This document shows positions 34,061-45,637 of a stretch of DNA of 64,000 nt, piece after piece. The notes under the pieces are model-generated. The model was not told the DNA's origin. It saw only the letters and a list, made by a program, of their open reading frames with translations, and made no database searches. This DNA comes from Buxus sempervirens. Taxonomy: Eukaryota; Streptophyta; Magnoliopsida; Buxales; Buxaceae. Position 1 is the stretch's first letter; each line of letters begins with the position of its first letter. Position numbers and translations under genes: made by a program. The stretch covers positions 41,335,829 through 41,399,828 of the forward strand of contig OX387187.1 of assembly GCA_947561395.2 (NCBI GenBank). Reading direction: 5' to 3'.

Positions 34061-34387
34061 CTTTTAGAGTCATTTTCCATATTCCTTCCATTTCAATGAA
34101 TTATCCTGCCAAGTATGAGCATTGCATCATTTTTCCACTTAAATACAGTTGGGCAATTTGATGTCCAAATAAACATTAATGCCTTTGCTAAAAGGGAGAT
34201 TTGAAAGCTTCACAGACAGTAGATTTTACATGTAATTTGTTACAAAAGAAAGAATGTAAGAAGTTTCAAGCCAGATTATAATTAGTTTTTTCTTCTACTT
34301 TTGGCATTTGATTAAAAACAACAATAAAGCATTAAATTTTGGACCTTTTCAGAACACATAAACCAGTCTATGCTCTCAATGTCTTCG

Positions 34388-34639
34388 CTAGTTGATTTGT
34401 ACACCAAACAATTTAAAACCCTTCTTCTCCTCTTTCTTCCTTACCCCTTCTAACCCATCAAGTTTTTGTTCCATCATTCCATCAGCTAAATCACCATTTT
34501 TATGGCACACATCTATCATGTAAAACACTCTTTTATCTCCTAGCTCTTGTAGTCACATCTATACCAGGCAATAACATCATTTGCCTTCAATCCCTTCTCC
34601 TTCAATCCCTTCTCCTTCACCGAACAGCTCCTCTTCCAT
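34388..34639 (-). pseudogene. Inverted RAV-like pseudogene with a large internal deletion
   Basis: On -, the leader and MEEELF codons join directly to the late B3 region (VKEKGLK, partly duplicated as [15 protein letters not shown]). About 0.7 kb with AP2 and most of B3 is gone and the frame is broken. The tail still ends in the RLFGV-type region, changed here. TATAAAT is present on - at 34736-34742. It is most like unit 7. Confidence 0.85.
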
Positions 34640-35539
34640 ATGGTTCCTGCAGAGAAACATTTCCAACAAAGCCAGTAAGAAAGAAAGGGAGAAAGCAGAG
34701 AATGGGATATGTACATCAGAAGCTCAGGTGATGCCCATTTATAAGCCACACTGAAAATTGAGGGAATGCTATATAAGGGATATGATTAAATACAGGAGAA
34801 AATTTTAGTAACTTATTAATCTGGCCAGGAGAGAAAAGATTACTAGAGATTCGAGCGATATCGAAAAAAGGAAAGCGGATGTGAATATCAATTATATATC
34901 ACAGTTCATTTTCTTTACAGGATTATCAGTACTTTGTTATGAGAAGGCTTTCCTATAGGATGGGCTTCAAATCACACACATCCTCTATGGGTCAATCTAC
35001 CACACCCTTGTGGATGCTGTATCACTGCACGATGTCGCAAGCATATATCTTGTCTTAACATTATAAACTAAAATTTGTTCAGATTGATCTGTATTATGGT
35101 GCTGCTAACTGAATTTTATAGAGTACCTAAATGAAGTATTGTCCTGCCTTACTGTACTTAGATTTTTCTGTTTATGATTCCCGATGAACTCAATTACCTT
35201 TTAAACTCAATCTAGTGCTTAATCCAATCTATGATTTATTGAAGAATCATCTAAAAACTGGCATTCTATAGGAAATATATGTTATCTTATTAAAATTAGG
35301 AGTTTCTTATCAGCCTGCATAAACTTATTCAACAATCACGAAGGCCTGCTATTACTCTCATTAACATGTTTGAGCCCATAAGATTAATGTACTTCCACCC
35401 ATTAGAACTTGTTATTGATTAAAGAAGTTGCTATATGAAGTAACAATGCTTGTGTTCAAACAACCCTCTCCCAATCAAAAACAGAGTCTCACATACATAG
35501 CCACATATAAGGCCAGTGAATTATGAAATAGATACAAAT
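34640..35539 (-). other. Inverted RAV upstream region
   Basis: Reverse complement of about 52280-53105 of unit 7, ending at a hAT-like insertion at 35540. No gene. Confidence 0.7.
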
Positions 35540-35748
35540 TAGGGGTGCAACTTGGTCTGGTTAAAACCGAACCCGAACCGACTTCGGTTTGGTTTTATAG
35601 TGGTTCGGTTTGGTTTTGGTCCAAAAATCCCTAAATCGAACTAGGTCGGTTCGGTTTTGGGTTTCATGTTCGGTTATACCGTACCGAATTCATGCATTTC
35701 CTTAAACCAAATTGAACCGAATTCATATATATATATATATAATCTATG

Positions 35749-35811
<63 letters not shown>

Positions 35812-36015
35812 AAGCTTTTAAAGTTTATCTTTAAACTTTAAGGATATTACAAAAAACCCTTTGTTTGAAATAAGAATATATTGGTCTAACCCAAACCGAA
35901 CCGAATATTTTTCATGTAGTTCGGTTCGGTTCGGTTTGGGTTTTGGTTTTTTTATATATTTTCGGTTCAGTTGGTTCGGTTCAGTTCGGTTTATGCAAGT
36001 TCACAACCCCCGACC
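35540..36015. mobile_element. AACCG-rich hAT-like element with an AT microsatellite
   Basis: Starts TAGGGGTGCAACTTGG; near 36000 AAGTTCACAACCCCC is an imperfect inverse. The interior is CCGAACC/GGTTCGG. It is of the same type as 50228, but no 8-bp duplication is clear, so the right end is approximate. Confidence 0.6.
35749..35808. repeat. (AT)n microsatellite
   Basis: About 30 AT units; a shorter run lies just before, at about 35725-35740. Confidence 0.95.
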
Positions 36016-37900
36016 CCTCACGAGCTAGGGTAAACGGCCATCCACAACCCCCAGAATCATGTATCACATGCTGGACAAGAGTATAAACCTTTCACACAAG
36101 ATATCCCAAAACACTACCTGGCTTAGACATGGATCCATTCCACAACCAAGCCCACCAAACGACGGTTCAACAATCTTAGCATGGTTTACAACTCAGTAAA
36201 TTTAATTTCAAAAACATCATTTCTTTACAATACCAAAGCAACACCAATTGACGTAAAAACACAACCACAAATCCGATTATATCAAATTCCAGGGGTAAAT
36301 CAAGTAGAAGAAGTTTCTAAACATCTACATTCATTCATATAGGGTTTAAATACAATACAAACTAGTTCTGCACTGAAAATCTGCACATTTATCATAAAAT
36401 GCCATTTTTACCTTGGAATAATATTAGAAAAGCTCTCAGAGGAATGGTCTAGTAGGGGGAATCAAAACAACCTCACTCTACAAGAGTATGGAACTAAAAA
36501 TATCTTCAAAGACTAGTTTATTAAAACATGCATAAAATCCTTATAAAATGGAATTTTATTGAAAGCCCTTTGCGAGCACTTCTTAGATACTTAAATCTTA
36601 AGTGTACATGTGTTGGATTTGATTATAAACAATTTTTTTTAGTGAAAATCAACTAAAATTGGAAAAATATGATTTTTCTGTCTTGGGTGCTCGAACGGTC
36701 GCTCAAGCCTGCTTCGAGCGGCCAAATTTAGCTCTCGAGTTTAGAAAACTCAGGCTGGGCACTCTATTGGTCGTTCGAGTGTTGCTTTGGGGGCTCGGCA
36801 TTCAAGTGAAAATTTGGCTGGGCGCTTGAATGGGTGCTCGAGCGCTACTTCAGGCGCCAGGCCAAAAATCAGGGTTTTCACAAGTGATTGAACGGCTGCG
36901 ATTTTTAGGGTTTTTTTTCTGAAGTTTCACTACTAAATCTTAATTGGATGACTCTAAAACTTTGGGGATAGCTTCTAAATCACTAAAGGATACTTTCTAA
37001 AGGTTTCTACAACAATTTATTCTAAAAATAACGACAAATTTGTGTATGTTCTTCAAATGAACCCTAAAATGCCCAAATCAGTAAATGAAATCTAAAGTTT
37101 GAATTCATTGCAATCATAAGCTCGAAAATCCTCAATAAACACCAAGAATAACACTCCAAACATTTACAACTCGTTTTATACAAATCAGCAACGAAAACCT
37201 CAAAATCGCAAGATTCAATCAAACTGATATTCTTGTCTAAACTTCGATTTCTTCATACAAAAACGTTAAAAGGGTGCTACTTACTTAGAGGTGTGCGAAC
37301 CCAAGCGAAGAGCCTTCTCCTTCTTCCTCTCCTTCTCTCCCTGCGGCCTTCCCCCTTTCTCCACGAATAGAAGAACCCTTGGGTTCTTCCTTAAAACACC
37401 TATATATATATATATATAATTCTTAAATAAACCACTTAAACCGGTTTAAATTAAATGAACCAAACCCCCACTAAACCAACCCACCTAACCCGAACCAATT
37501 AAACCTATTAAACCAACTAAATTCAATTTACACCTAACCAACTAACCAGTTCTACTGAAATGAACCGATCCACCTGTATCAAACCTAGATAAACTAAACC
37601 CGGACTGAACCAAACCATTTATTTCTTTTAGAATTATGATTTAACTAATCTAATTAAATCTTTTAATCCCCTATTTACCCTTAATTAAAATATTCACTCT
37701 TAATTATAATTTCTCAAAATCCAGGGTCTTATAGCCGGCCGGGTCACGCCTAAATGGGCCGTGTGCCCGTTTAGGGGGGCACGGCACAGCATGCCCCAGG
37801 GCACAAGCTGTGTCGTGCCCGGGCCGGTCCGAGGCTCCGAGCACGCGAATGGCGTGCTAGGCCTAGTTAGCAACCCTATCCTTCACAATCGGCTTAGGAC
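36016..37900. other. Unmatched intergenic sequence
   Basis: This stretch has no counterpart in the other units. 36680-36870 has repeated GCTCGAACGGTCG/GGCGCTCGA words like those in the LTR-like stretch at 25.1 kb, so a decayed retroelement is likely. 37430-37620 is AACC-rich. 37740-37870 is a GC-rich GGGCACGGC/GTGCCC repeat ending in TTAGCAACCCTA. No gene is seen. Confidence 0.45.
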
Positions 37901-39786
37901 CCCCCAAAAAAAAAAAAGGAAAGACTAGTTTGTCCCTTAATTTAAGACCCTCAAGAAACTCGTTCGTGGCTATCAAAAAAAAAAAAAAAAACTCGAACGT
38001 GCAAAATATTTTAAACTGACTCGCCCAAACTTATTTAAACAAGCCGGTTCGTGTTGGATCCCATTCCCGCGTCCGAAAGAAAGAAGAGCCCGCAACGTCC
38101 TCCTCCATTGTTCCAAGAACTTCACTCAAGACGGAGAGCTGAAGGCATTCGACCAATCTTGAAATAGCGACCACAATTCCACACGCATTGGCGTCTCTGT
38201 CCTCCTTTCTTAATTTCTTCGTTAATTTTCTCTCTGGAAACATAACGAACGAAGCCACATTCCTTATGCGTAAGCCCCTCGCTCCTTGCCTCTCTACATT
38301 CTTTCTTTCAGGTTTAATTTCATGAATTTCCTTTTACCTTATTCTAGTTCTACGTATTGAGTTTCTGATCATTTTCTGCTTGTTAGCGTTTTACTTTGTT
38401 TATTGGGACCTTAATTAAGGTTTCCCGCGTTTAATTTGAACTTTACGAGTTTTTCTTTTCAATTTTCAGATCTTGTTCTTGTTTTTACTTTGATTCTTGG
38501 GTGATGGGATCTTCCAGATCCGTTTGAATATTATCTGTAAATAATTTACAAAATCAATCACCAATTCAAGAATGATTCTTTAATGAATTATTAGTGAATC
38601 TAATTAACCCCTGAAAATCTTTGCAATAAGAAGCTCTCTTGTGCGTGCATTATGCATGCATGCGTGTGTGTGTGGGTGAGATACCGTCCTTGATAAAATG
38701 GTCCAATCTCTTTTCAAAATTTAATTACTTCTACGAATTTAATACTTCTTTCTTAATTCTTTATATTTGCTTAATTTTGGAGTTGACTTGGCTTAGTGGG
38801 TATTTTTTTCCCTGTTCTCCCTAGTAACTCTCTCTCTCTCTCTGTTTTTCATTGTTTGTGATCTTTCTGCAGGGTTTATTAAAGCTCCTTAGATTGTTTG
38901 AAAAGTGCTTCTTGAATTGTCACCAGTTATTTTTGGAACAGTTCCTCTTCACCACAAAAACACATTTATTTGGTTCTTTTCTTTGCTTATCTATGCATGA
39001 TAGCTTACCCTTTAATGACTCAACTCATGTATCCATCAAACAACTTGTATGAATTGTTAATGTATTTCTATATATTTGATTGATAGTTCACTGGCCTTGT
39101 ATGTGCGTATGTGTGTTTGATTGAGAGAGGGTTGTTTGAATACAAGCATTGTTACTGCATGATAGCAACTTCTTTAATAAATAACCTGTTCAAGTGGGTG
39201 AAAGTATATTGAATTTTATGGGCTTAATCATGTCGATGAGAGTAATAGCAAGCCTTCATGATTATTAAGTTTATGAAGGCAATGAAGAGAAGAAACTCCT
39301 AGTTTAAATAAGAGAACATATCTTTCCTTTGGAATATATGCCAGTTTTGAGATGATTCTTCAATAAATCATAGATTGGATTAACCTTCAGATTGATTTTA
39401 AAAGGAGAACGTTGTCTAGCTCAATCGAACAAGATCAACTGTTTGAAGATGTTTAATCCATAAACAGATGGCTTATAGGAAAAATTCAACAATCCAAATA
39501 TGCTGAAACACAACTACAAAGGTTTTAAAAATTCTCAACCGAAAACCCAATAAATAGAGATTCTGTTAGAAGTTAATTTCTTTGCTTTTTTTCTTCTTCA
39601 TGGTGTACCACCTTTGTTTTATGAACATGTCTAAATGACTAAAACATATCCCTTATATGGCATTCCCTCAATTTTTCAGTGTGGCTCATAAATGGGCATC
39701 ATCTGAGTTTCTGATATATATCTCATTTCCCTTTTTTTTTTTTTTTGTTGCTTTCTCTCTTACTTTCTTACTGTCTTCAGGAACTA
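37901..39786. other. Upstream region of RAV unit 5
   Basis: Collinear with units 2-4 and 6. The exon-like block is at 38873-38926, but its donor reads CAG|TTATTT instead of CAG|GTATTT. At about 39650 the text jumps from AAAACA to TATCCCTTATATGG, skipping about 640 bp present in unit 6 (46985-47625). The TATA position reads CATAAAT (39687-39693). No coding sequence. Confidence 0.55.
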
Positions 39787-39787
39787 T

Positions 39788-40774
39788 ATGGCAGAGGATC
39801 TGGTCAGGACAAGACTAGACTTTGGCATGGATGCAGACGCAGTAGGTTCGGATTCAAACAGAAGCAATAACCCAAGCCTACTGAATATGAGGCCCAGGGA
39901 GGACACAACAGCATCTTCCCCAAGATTCAGAGGGGTATCGCTACAGAAAAATGGTAGGTGGACAGCACAAATCTGTGCAAACGACGGCCGAATGTGGCTT
40001 GGGACTTTCAGTACAGAGAAGGGAGCTGCAATGGCCTATGACAGTGCGGCCATCAAGCTTCGAACAGGAGATGCCCATCGCAACTTCCCATCGACTGATC
40101 TCACCATCCTAGAGCATAATTTCCAAGATCTTCACGCCACGGAAGCGATCCTGAACATGATCAAAGACGGCTCCTACCAATCCGAGTTCATTGATTTCTT
40201 AAGTAATCATTCAATGGTGACAACAGGAAATGAAGCGCGTATTGGATTAAATTATCAAATGATCTTATGTAATCAGCTTTTTCACAAGGTATTGACGCCA
40301 AGCGACGTCAGTAAATTCAATAGGCTTGTAATACCGAAGAAACATGCAGTGGCATACTTTCCTCTAGTACCTGACACGAATGCAGGAGGAGCTGAAGGCA
40401 TGGGTAAGGTGGAATCAATGGAGATGACAATCTTTGATAGGCAGCATAAGTTATGGAAGTTCAGATACTGTTATTGTAAGAGTAGCCAAATTTTCGTGCT
40501 TACGAAAGGCTGGAAACGCTTTGTGAAGAAGGAATTGAAGGCAAATGATGTTATTACCTTCTATAGATGTGAGAACAGGGAAGATGTGTTAGATGGGCAA
40601 GGAACGTTTTACATGATAGATGTGTGTCATAAAAATGGTGAAACAAATGTTGATTTTGCTGGTGGAATGATGGAACAACCCCTTGATGGGAGAAGACAAA
40701 GTGAAGATGGGTTAGATGGGGAAAGGAAGAAAGAGGAGAAGGGGTTTAGACTGTTTGGTGTACAAATCAACTAG
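39788..40774 (+). CDS. RAV-like AP2/B3 transcription factor, copy 5
   Basis: 328 codons, fully open. [22 protein letters not shown]2 at about 44-101 ([33 protein letters not shown]); linker MIKDGSYQSEFIDFL; B3 at about 164-275 (LTPSDVSKFNRLVIPKKHA, FRYCYCKSSQIFVLTKGW, where the usual YW is YC); terminal RLFGVQIN. One codon is missing in FVKKELK compared with FVKEKELK, and there is a small insertion at REDVLDGQGTFYM. The protein looks intact, but its promoter has lost about 640 bp, the TATA motif is changed and the upstream exon-like block has lost its donor, so it may be silent. Confidence 0.82.
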   Translation: MAEDLVRTRLDFGMDADAVGSDSNRSNNPSLLNMRPREDTTASSPRFRGVSLQKNGRWTAQICANDGRMWLGTFSTEKGAAMAYDSAAIKLRTGDAHRNFPSTDLTILEHNFQDLHATEAILNMIKDGSYQSEFIDFLSNHSMVTTGNEARIGLNYQMILCNQLFHKVLTPSDVSKFNRLVIPKKHAVAYFPLVPDTNAGGAEGMGKVESMEMTIFDRQHKLWKFRYCYCKSSQIFVLTKGWKRFVKKELKANDVITFYRCENREDVLDGQGTFYMIDVCHKNGETNVDFAGGMMEQPLDGRRQSEDGLDGERKKEEKGFRLFGVQIN

Positions 40775-41059
40775 TAGAGACATTGAGAAGACAGACTGGT
40801 TTAGGCCTTCTGAAGAGGTCAAAAATTTAATGGTTTATTGTTTGGTTTTTAATCAAATGCCGAAAATAGAAGGAAGAACTCAAATCATAATCTGGCTTGA
40901 AACTTCTTTGCCTCTTACCCTTGTCCCTTCTTAACAAATTACATGTACAATCTACTGTGTACGCAACTTTCAAAACCCACTACTATTAATGTACACGCGT
41001 TACTGTTTGATCGACGTAAGACTCCCAACCTCGATTCTTAGTTTTACCGTGTCCACCGA
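40775..41059. other. 3' flank of RAV copy 5
   Basis: Usual RAV 3' flank, then the start of the UCH promoter scrap. The 72-codon frame at 40716 overlaps the gene in another frame and is not a gene. Confidence 0.5.
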
Positions 41060-41295
41060 TCATCAACCCAAGCCCAAACCTATATATAACGAGGACCCTC
41101 CCAAACCAAAAACCTATCTCTGGCTAATTCCAGGGAGCGAAGAAACGAAGGAACTCAGAATCTATTAGTTTGATCAGGGTTTGAAGCATTTTGAATGCTG
41201 ATGTAACTCAGAATCTATTAGTTTGAAGTGGATCGAATGCTAGGAAAACAGCTGATCTGATCAAAACGTTATTTAGGCTGGAGAGGATTTGAACT
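41060..41295 (+). pseudogene. Amplified UCH 5' scrap without exon 1
   Basis: CCTATATATAACGAGGACCC and the leader words of the UCH promoter, then intron-1-like GGATCGAATGCTAGGAAAAC with exon 1 missing. A piece (ACTCAGAATCTATTAGTTTGA) is duplicated in tandem. No antisense RAV part is left here. Confidence 0.7.
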
Positions 41296-41389
41296 AAACC
41301 GAAACAAAATTAAGAATGGGTTTGGGTTTTAGTTTTCTGTTTCAGATCGATTTGGTTTTCGATTGAACTAAACCAAATCGATCCTGCAA

Positions 41390-42439
41390 CACACATGATC
41401 CGGGTAAGACTAAAGCCCATAGACCTTATTTAGGTGACCCCAAGAGATTGTGCCTAAGAGATTTCAAACCTGAGACCTTAGAGGGCGCATACCTCTAAGC
41501 CCAAAGTATTACAATTAAAGACTTTGTAATAACCTATATGTTGATTTGTAGTCCATGTGAAAGTAACCTTGTTCAAAGACTTGTAATAGCTAAGACTTAT
41601 AACAACTAATTTACAAACTTATAAACCTTGTTAAACGACTTGTCACAAGCCATCTATCGACTTGTAATCAGCGTTGCGTTAAACCTGCAAACCTTGTTTA
41701 TTGACTTATAAAAACCTATTTATTGATATTGATAGTTACATTAAAAAGGATCTATAACTTATGTGGCTAAGGACATTATAGCGTACGACCAATAAAATGA
41801 CACCTATTTTTAAATATCTTAAAGAAGTATTAATATTTTCAAATTATTGAGAATTGTGTGACACCCATTTTCAAATATCTTAAAGAAGTATTAATATTTT
41901 CAAAATATTGAGAATTGCGTGACTGAACCTTAACTATATATTTCAAGAGTCGCTAAAAGCCAAATTTTCCTATATACAAGATGATTGGCTGGAAGTCGCC
42001 AAATATTCCTGAAAAACGAGGTGCCGTCTCTTCTGAGTTCTAAGTTGTAACAGTAGGGCGAGTACATTGAAGCCAGCCTATAAAACAAATAACAACAATC
42101 CCCAAAATATAAGTGCCAAACTAGATTTCTTCTCGATTGATATTATCTACAATTAAACCTTTAAAAGGGTTTAACTGTAACAAATGGATGCTTGCCATCT
42201 CAGCCCTGAAAATTTCTCTCTTGCGTTAAAAAATAAAAAAGTTTTTTTCACCATTTGATGATCGTTGCTTGTCGAGGTGGCAACCAATGATTGATTACAG
42301 TCAAAGCATTTTACATGTTCAGCTGTAGATGATATCAAATCTTTCTTGGTGGGATTAAATCAATTGTGGTTGGACCTATTAAAGGGGTCCAACCATAGCC
42401 ACTACCATGCACCCACATAGGACTGCATGGGAGGGATGG
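41390..42439 (+). repeat. Duplicated spacer, partner of 49610-51590
   Basis: GATCCGGGTAAGACTAAAGC through GTTGGACC...CACTACCATGCACCCACA is repeated at 49630-50219 plus 51207-51560. The second copy contains a 979-bp hAT-type insertion absent here; the empty site is at about 42052-42059. Confidence 0.85.
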
Positions 42440-44640
42440 TGTAAAATCCCAAATTTTAATGAAATTAAAATTATTATCTTAGTAATTAATTAATGTCAAT
42501 TGGCAAAATTATACAGTTTTGGGAGATTGGAAAGGGTTGATCCGAGTACCGGGTGAACCATCTTGGGGAATTTTAATTGTTAAGGTGAGGGAAAATTTTT
42601 TTAATATTTTTTTGAGGTCAAAGTTGGGTTGATGATGTGGCAAATGGTGTATTAAGCTAAATTAGGTTGCTGGTGCAGAGTTTCGGTGGAGTGTTGTCGC
42701 GGGGGATCATGATTTAAGTTGCCCGAAGGCGGCAACTATAAAAGGGTGGAAAATTTCAGCTATTGGTTTTGTTTGGCATTCGAGCAACCGGAGAAGAGAT
42801 CTCAGAGAGAAGAGAAGGTCGGAGCTAGGATTTGGAGCTGGATTTGAGAAATTCTAGTGTTCAGAGAACTCTTTTGCTGGCCATTTGTTTTGTTCATGAG
42901 AATTTGGGCGTTCTTGGCGGCAACACTATAATCTAATCAGAATTGCAAGTCTCCGTCAAATTGAGTTCGAATTCAGGTAATTCTAGGCAACTAGATTCTA
43001 TTTAGTTGAATTTGATCAAGAATAATGCGGATCTAAAGAGATCTGATCTGGAATTGAAATTCAGCAGAGAATTGCTCATTCGTTCATCTCTAGAATAAAT
43101 GGATCAGATTTCAATTGAGGAATTGAGGAGGTTTCCAGTGTGGAAATTGTTTCTATCATGTAAGTAGCATCATTAATTCTGGTTTTGAATGATCTATTTG
43201 AGGTTTGAGTTGTTATAATTGAATGCTAAACCGGAACCTTGTTCTAGCATGGAAATAGCGTTTGATTTAGTCGAGAGTGTTTTCATGTGTTAATTCAATT
43301 TGAATACATGTTAAATTAAAGTTTAAAGGTTGAGGATCATGTTGGAACTGGTTTGGAGGAGATTAGTTAGGTTAGCCAAGGAGTTTTGATCTAGTCGCAA
43401 CGGTGCTGGAGGAAAAAGGACTTGGCGCTAAGCTTATTTGGTTGGTGCCAACCTCTACAGAGGTCAGCGCCAGCACTATGTTTCTACAGCCATACGTGGC
43501 TGTTGGCAATGGTTAATCTATTGGTGAAAATCAGTGAAATTAGTTTAGTTTCTCTTATTTAAATGCTTGTTATTCAGTATGAAGAATGGTTTGTAACTGG
43601 CTGTGTTACTGAAGAAGTGGAGCATGAGCTGGGTGCTGCCTACCATCTCAGAGGTTGGCGCCCAGCTCTTGCTCAAGACTTTCTTGACTGTTTTAAGTTC
43701 AAAAAAATAATTATACACATCACACGTCCATGATTCCTAGAATTCAAACATTTATATCCTTCTCTATTGTCTATTTCATCCATGTATCATTAGATGAATA
43801 TAGCAACGACAACACCATTGTTAGCAAAAAAAAATTAGGAGTTGGGACAAGAAATTCCAGTTGCTGGTTTGTCAACGACATTTCGTCAACAACAATGTAG
43901 ATTATAGACATTTCGTCAACGACATTTCATCAAACAGCTCCTTCCTCCTCTACGTCTATTTCGTCAACGACAATGAAGATTATTTGTCACAAAGGTGGAC
44001 TTACCAGAGTAGAAGAGGTCTCAAGATCGAGCTCGAATGGTCAGGCAACCATTGCTGGGAAGGGGGAGGGTAAGCGAGAGAAAGCGAAAACCCTAGAATT
44101 AAGAGAAAGATGGGAAGATAGAAAAGAAGAGAAGATGACACGTCCCCTTTATGGGGTGGAAGAACAACACAACATCAAATGGAGCTTAGGACTTTTGCAC
44201 CTCTAATATCATCCCATCTCCTCCCTTTAATGTCTTTTGGGAAATTTACAAAACCCTAGCCCCTAAATTGTGTGCGTTAAAAAATCATGAAATAGGAAGA
44301 TGAACAATCAAATGGGGGTTGGACTTACCGGAAAATCTTCGTCGGCACCTGCCTGTGAATCGCCTGAAACCAGCAAAGGGTCGGTGATGGTTGCTCGCTC
44401 CAAATGGGTTAGGGACAAAGGTGTTTTACCTTTGGAGAAGAGGAGAGCCTGTCTTGAAGGGAGAAGGGCAATTTTGTCTTTCAAAATTGCGAAGTTAATA
44501 CTGTTTCGCTTAAACTGGCTGTAGGCGTAGCAAGCGACCGCTTTGAGAATCCTAGAGGCTATAAGTGATCATTTTTAAACCACAGAGAGTGTCCGTGCCC
44601 TTTCGCCAAACCTCAGGGGGTGTTGCTGTAAATTTCCCTA
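42440..44640. other. Unmatched stretch, probably decayed LTR retroelement
   Basis: Begins TGTAAAATCCCAAATTTT exactly where the duplicated spacer stops, which resembles an LTR start. GCGCC/GGTTGGCG words recur at 43430-43480 and 43640-43680. Short open frames at 43861-44524 (for example 44300-44524) show no recognisable domain. I cannot assign a gene. Confidence 0.4.
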
Positions 44641-45173
44641 TAAAAATTGCTTTAATGAGAAAAACAAACAAATCCTATATAGCTCGCCAACAGCTTGACT
44701 CGAGTGCACTAGAGATGGTAATGGGTCAAGTTGTAAATGGGTTGAGCCTTGAATGTGATTAGCTTTACTAGTGGTTCAATATATATTTATATTCAATTTT
44801 ATTCCGGCAGTCTAATTTTCTTAAAAAGACAATTAAATAAAAATTAAAATTGGGTTTTTTTTTGGATTTTGGGGAAATTTCATCGGCACGCCGCTTCATT
44901 TTGCCATAACACCGTCTGTTTCGCAAATAAAAATTAAATAAAATTGTATTTTTCGCTCGGTACGCTGCGCAGTTTCGTCGAAAAATCGCCAGAAAAACTA
45001 CCTTGGAGAATTCCCCCAACGAAACGCATTGCTGGGAAAAAAACAAAATTTCGGTGGCACACCCGAAACTCAAAACACTGGTCTACCTTTAAAAAAAATA
45101 TTTACAAAATTATTTATCTAATTCTCCTTTGCAATCGACTTAGGACCAAAAAAAAAAAAACTAGTTTGTCCCT
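44641..45173. other. RAV unit 6 spacer with a unique insertion
   Basis: 44641-44835 and 45086-45173 match 18720-18915 and 19487-19555. About 250 bp in between (44836-45085, with GGCACGCCGC, GCTCGGTACGCTGCGC) is unmatched and looks inserted. Confidence 0.5.
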
Positions 45174-45182
45174 TAATTTAAG

Positions 45183-45628
45183 GGGAAAATTAATTTTTAG
45201 TGGTACTTTATCAAATTATTTAAGATTTTGTCGGTAAAGTTTTGAGTTTTAATTTTTAGTACACCTTTATCAAAATAATTAATTTTTAGTACCATTTCAC
45301 TATTACAATTACAAAAATGCCCTTACATCACTTATCCAAATGACTTGTACGAGTCACTTTATTGGCATACAAGTCAATAAATTGACTTGTACAAGTCATT
45401 TTATTATTTATACAAGTCTAAAATAACTTGTACAAGTCAATTTATTGTTTGTACAAGTCTCGGAAGTAAGTTGTATAAGGGTATTTTTTTGGAAGAATTT
45501 ATCCATATCATTGAAATGACATTAAAAATTAATTATTTTGATAAAGGTGTATTAAAAGTTAAAACTCAAAACTTTACCAATTAAATCTTAAATCGTTTAA
45601 TAAAGTACCACTAAAAATTAAATTTCCC
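45183..45628. mobile_element. Foldback Mutator-type MITE (446 bp)
   Basis: The ends GGGAAAATTAATTTTTAGTG and CACTAAAAATTAAATTTCCC open long inverted arms of about 130 bp. A perfect 9-bp duplication TAATTTAAG flanks it (45174-45182 and 45629-45637). The empty site CCCTTAATTTAAGACCC is seen in sister units (about 19552, 28577, 37936). A 9-bp duplication suggests the Mutator superfamily. The centre holds about six TTGTACAAGTC palindromic words. Confidence 0.88.
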
Positions 45629-45637
45629 TAATTTAAG

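Noticed and set aside
43861..44762. Series of short + frames as a possible small gene
   Set aside because: No family, no splice-supported continuity, and the area looks like decayed retroelement.
45387..45480. CRISPR-like spaced palindromes (TTGTACAAGTC)
   Set aside because: These are the core of a foldback MITE in plant DNA; there are no unique spacers of constant length.
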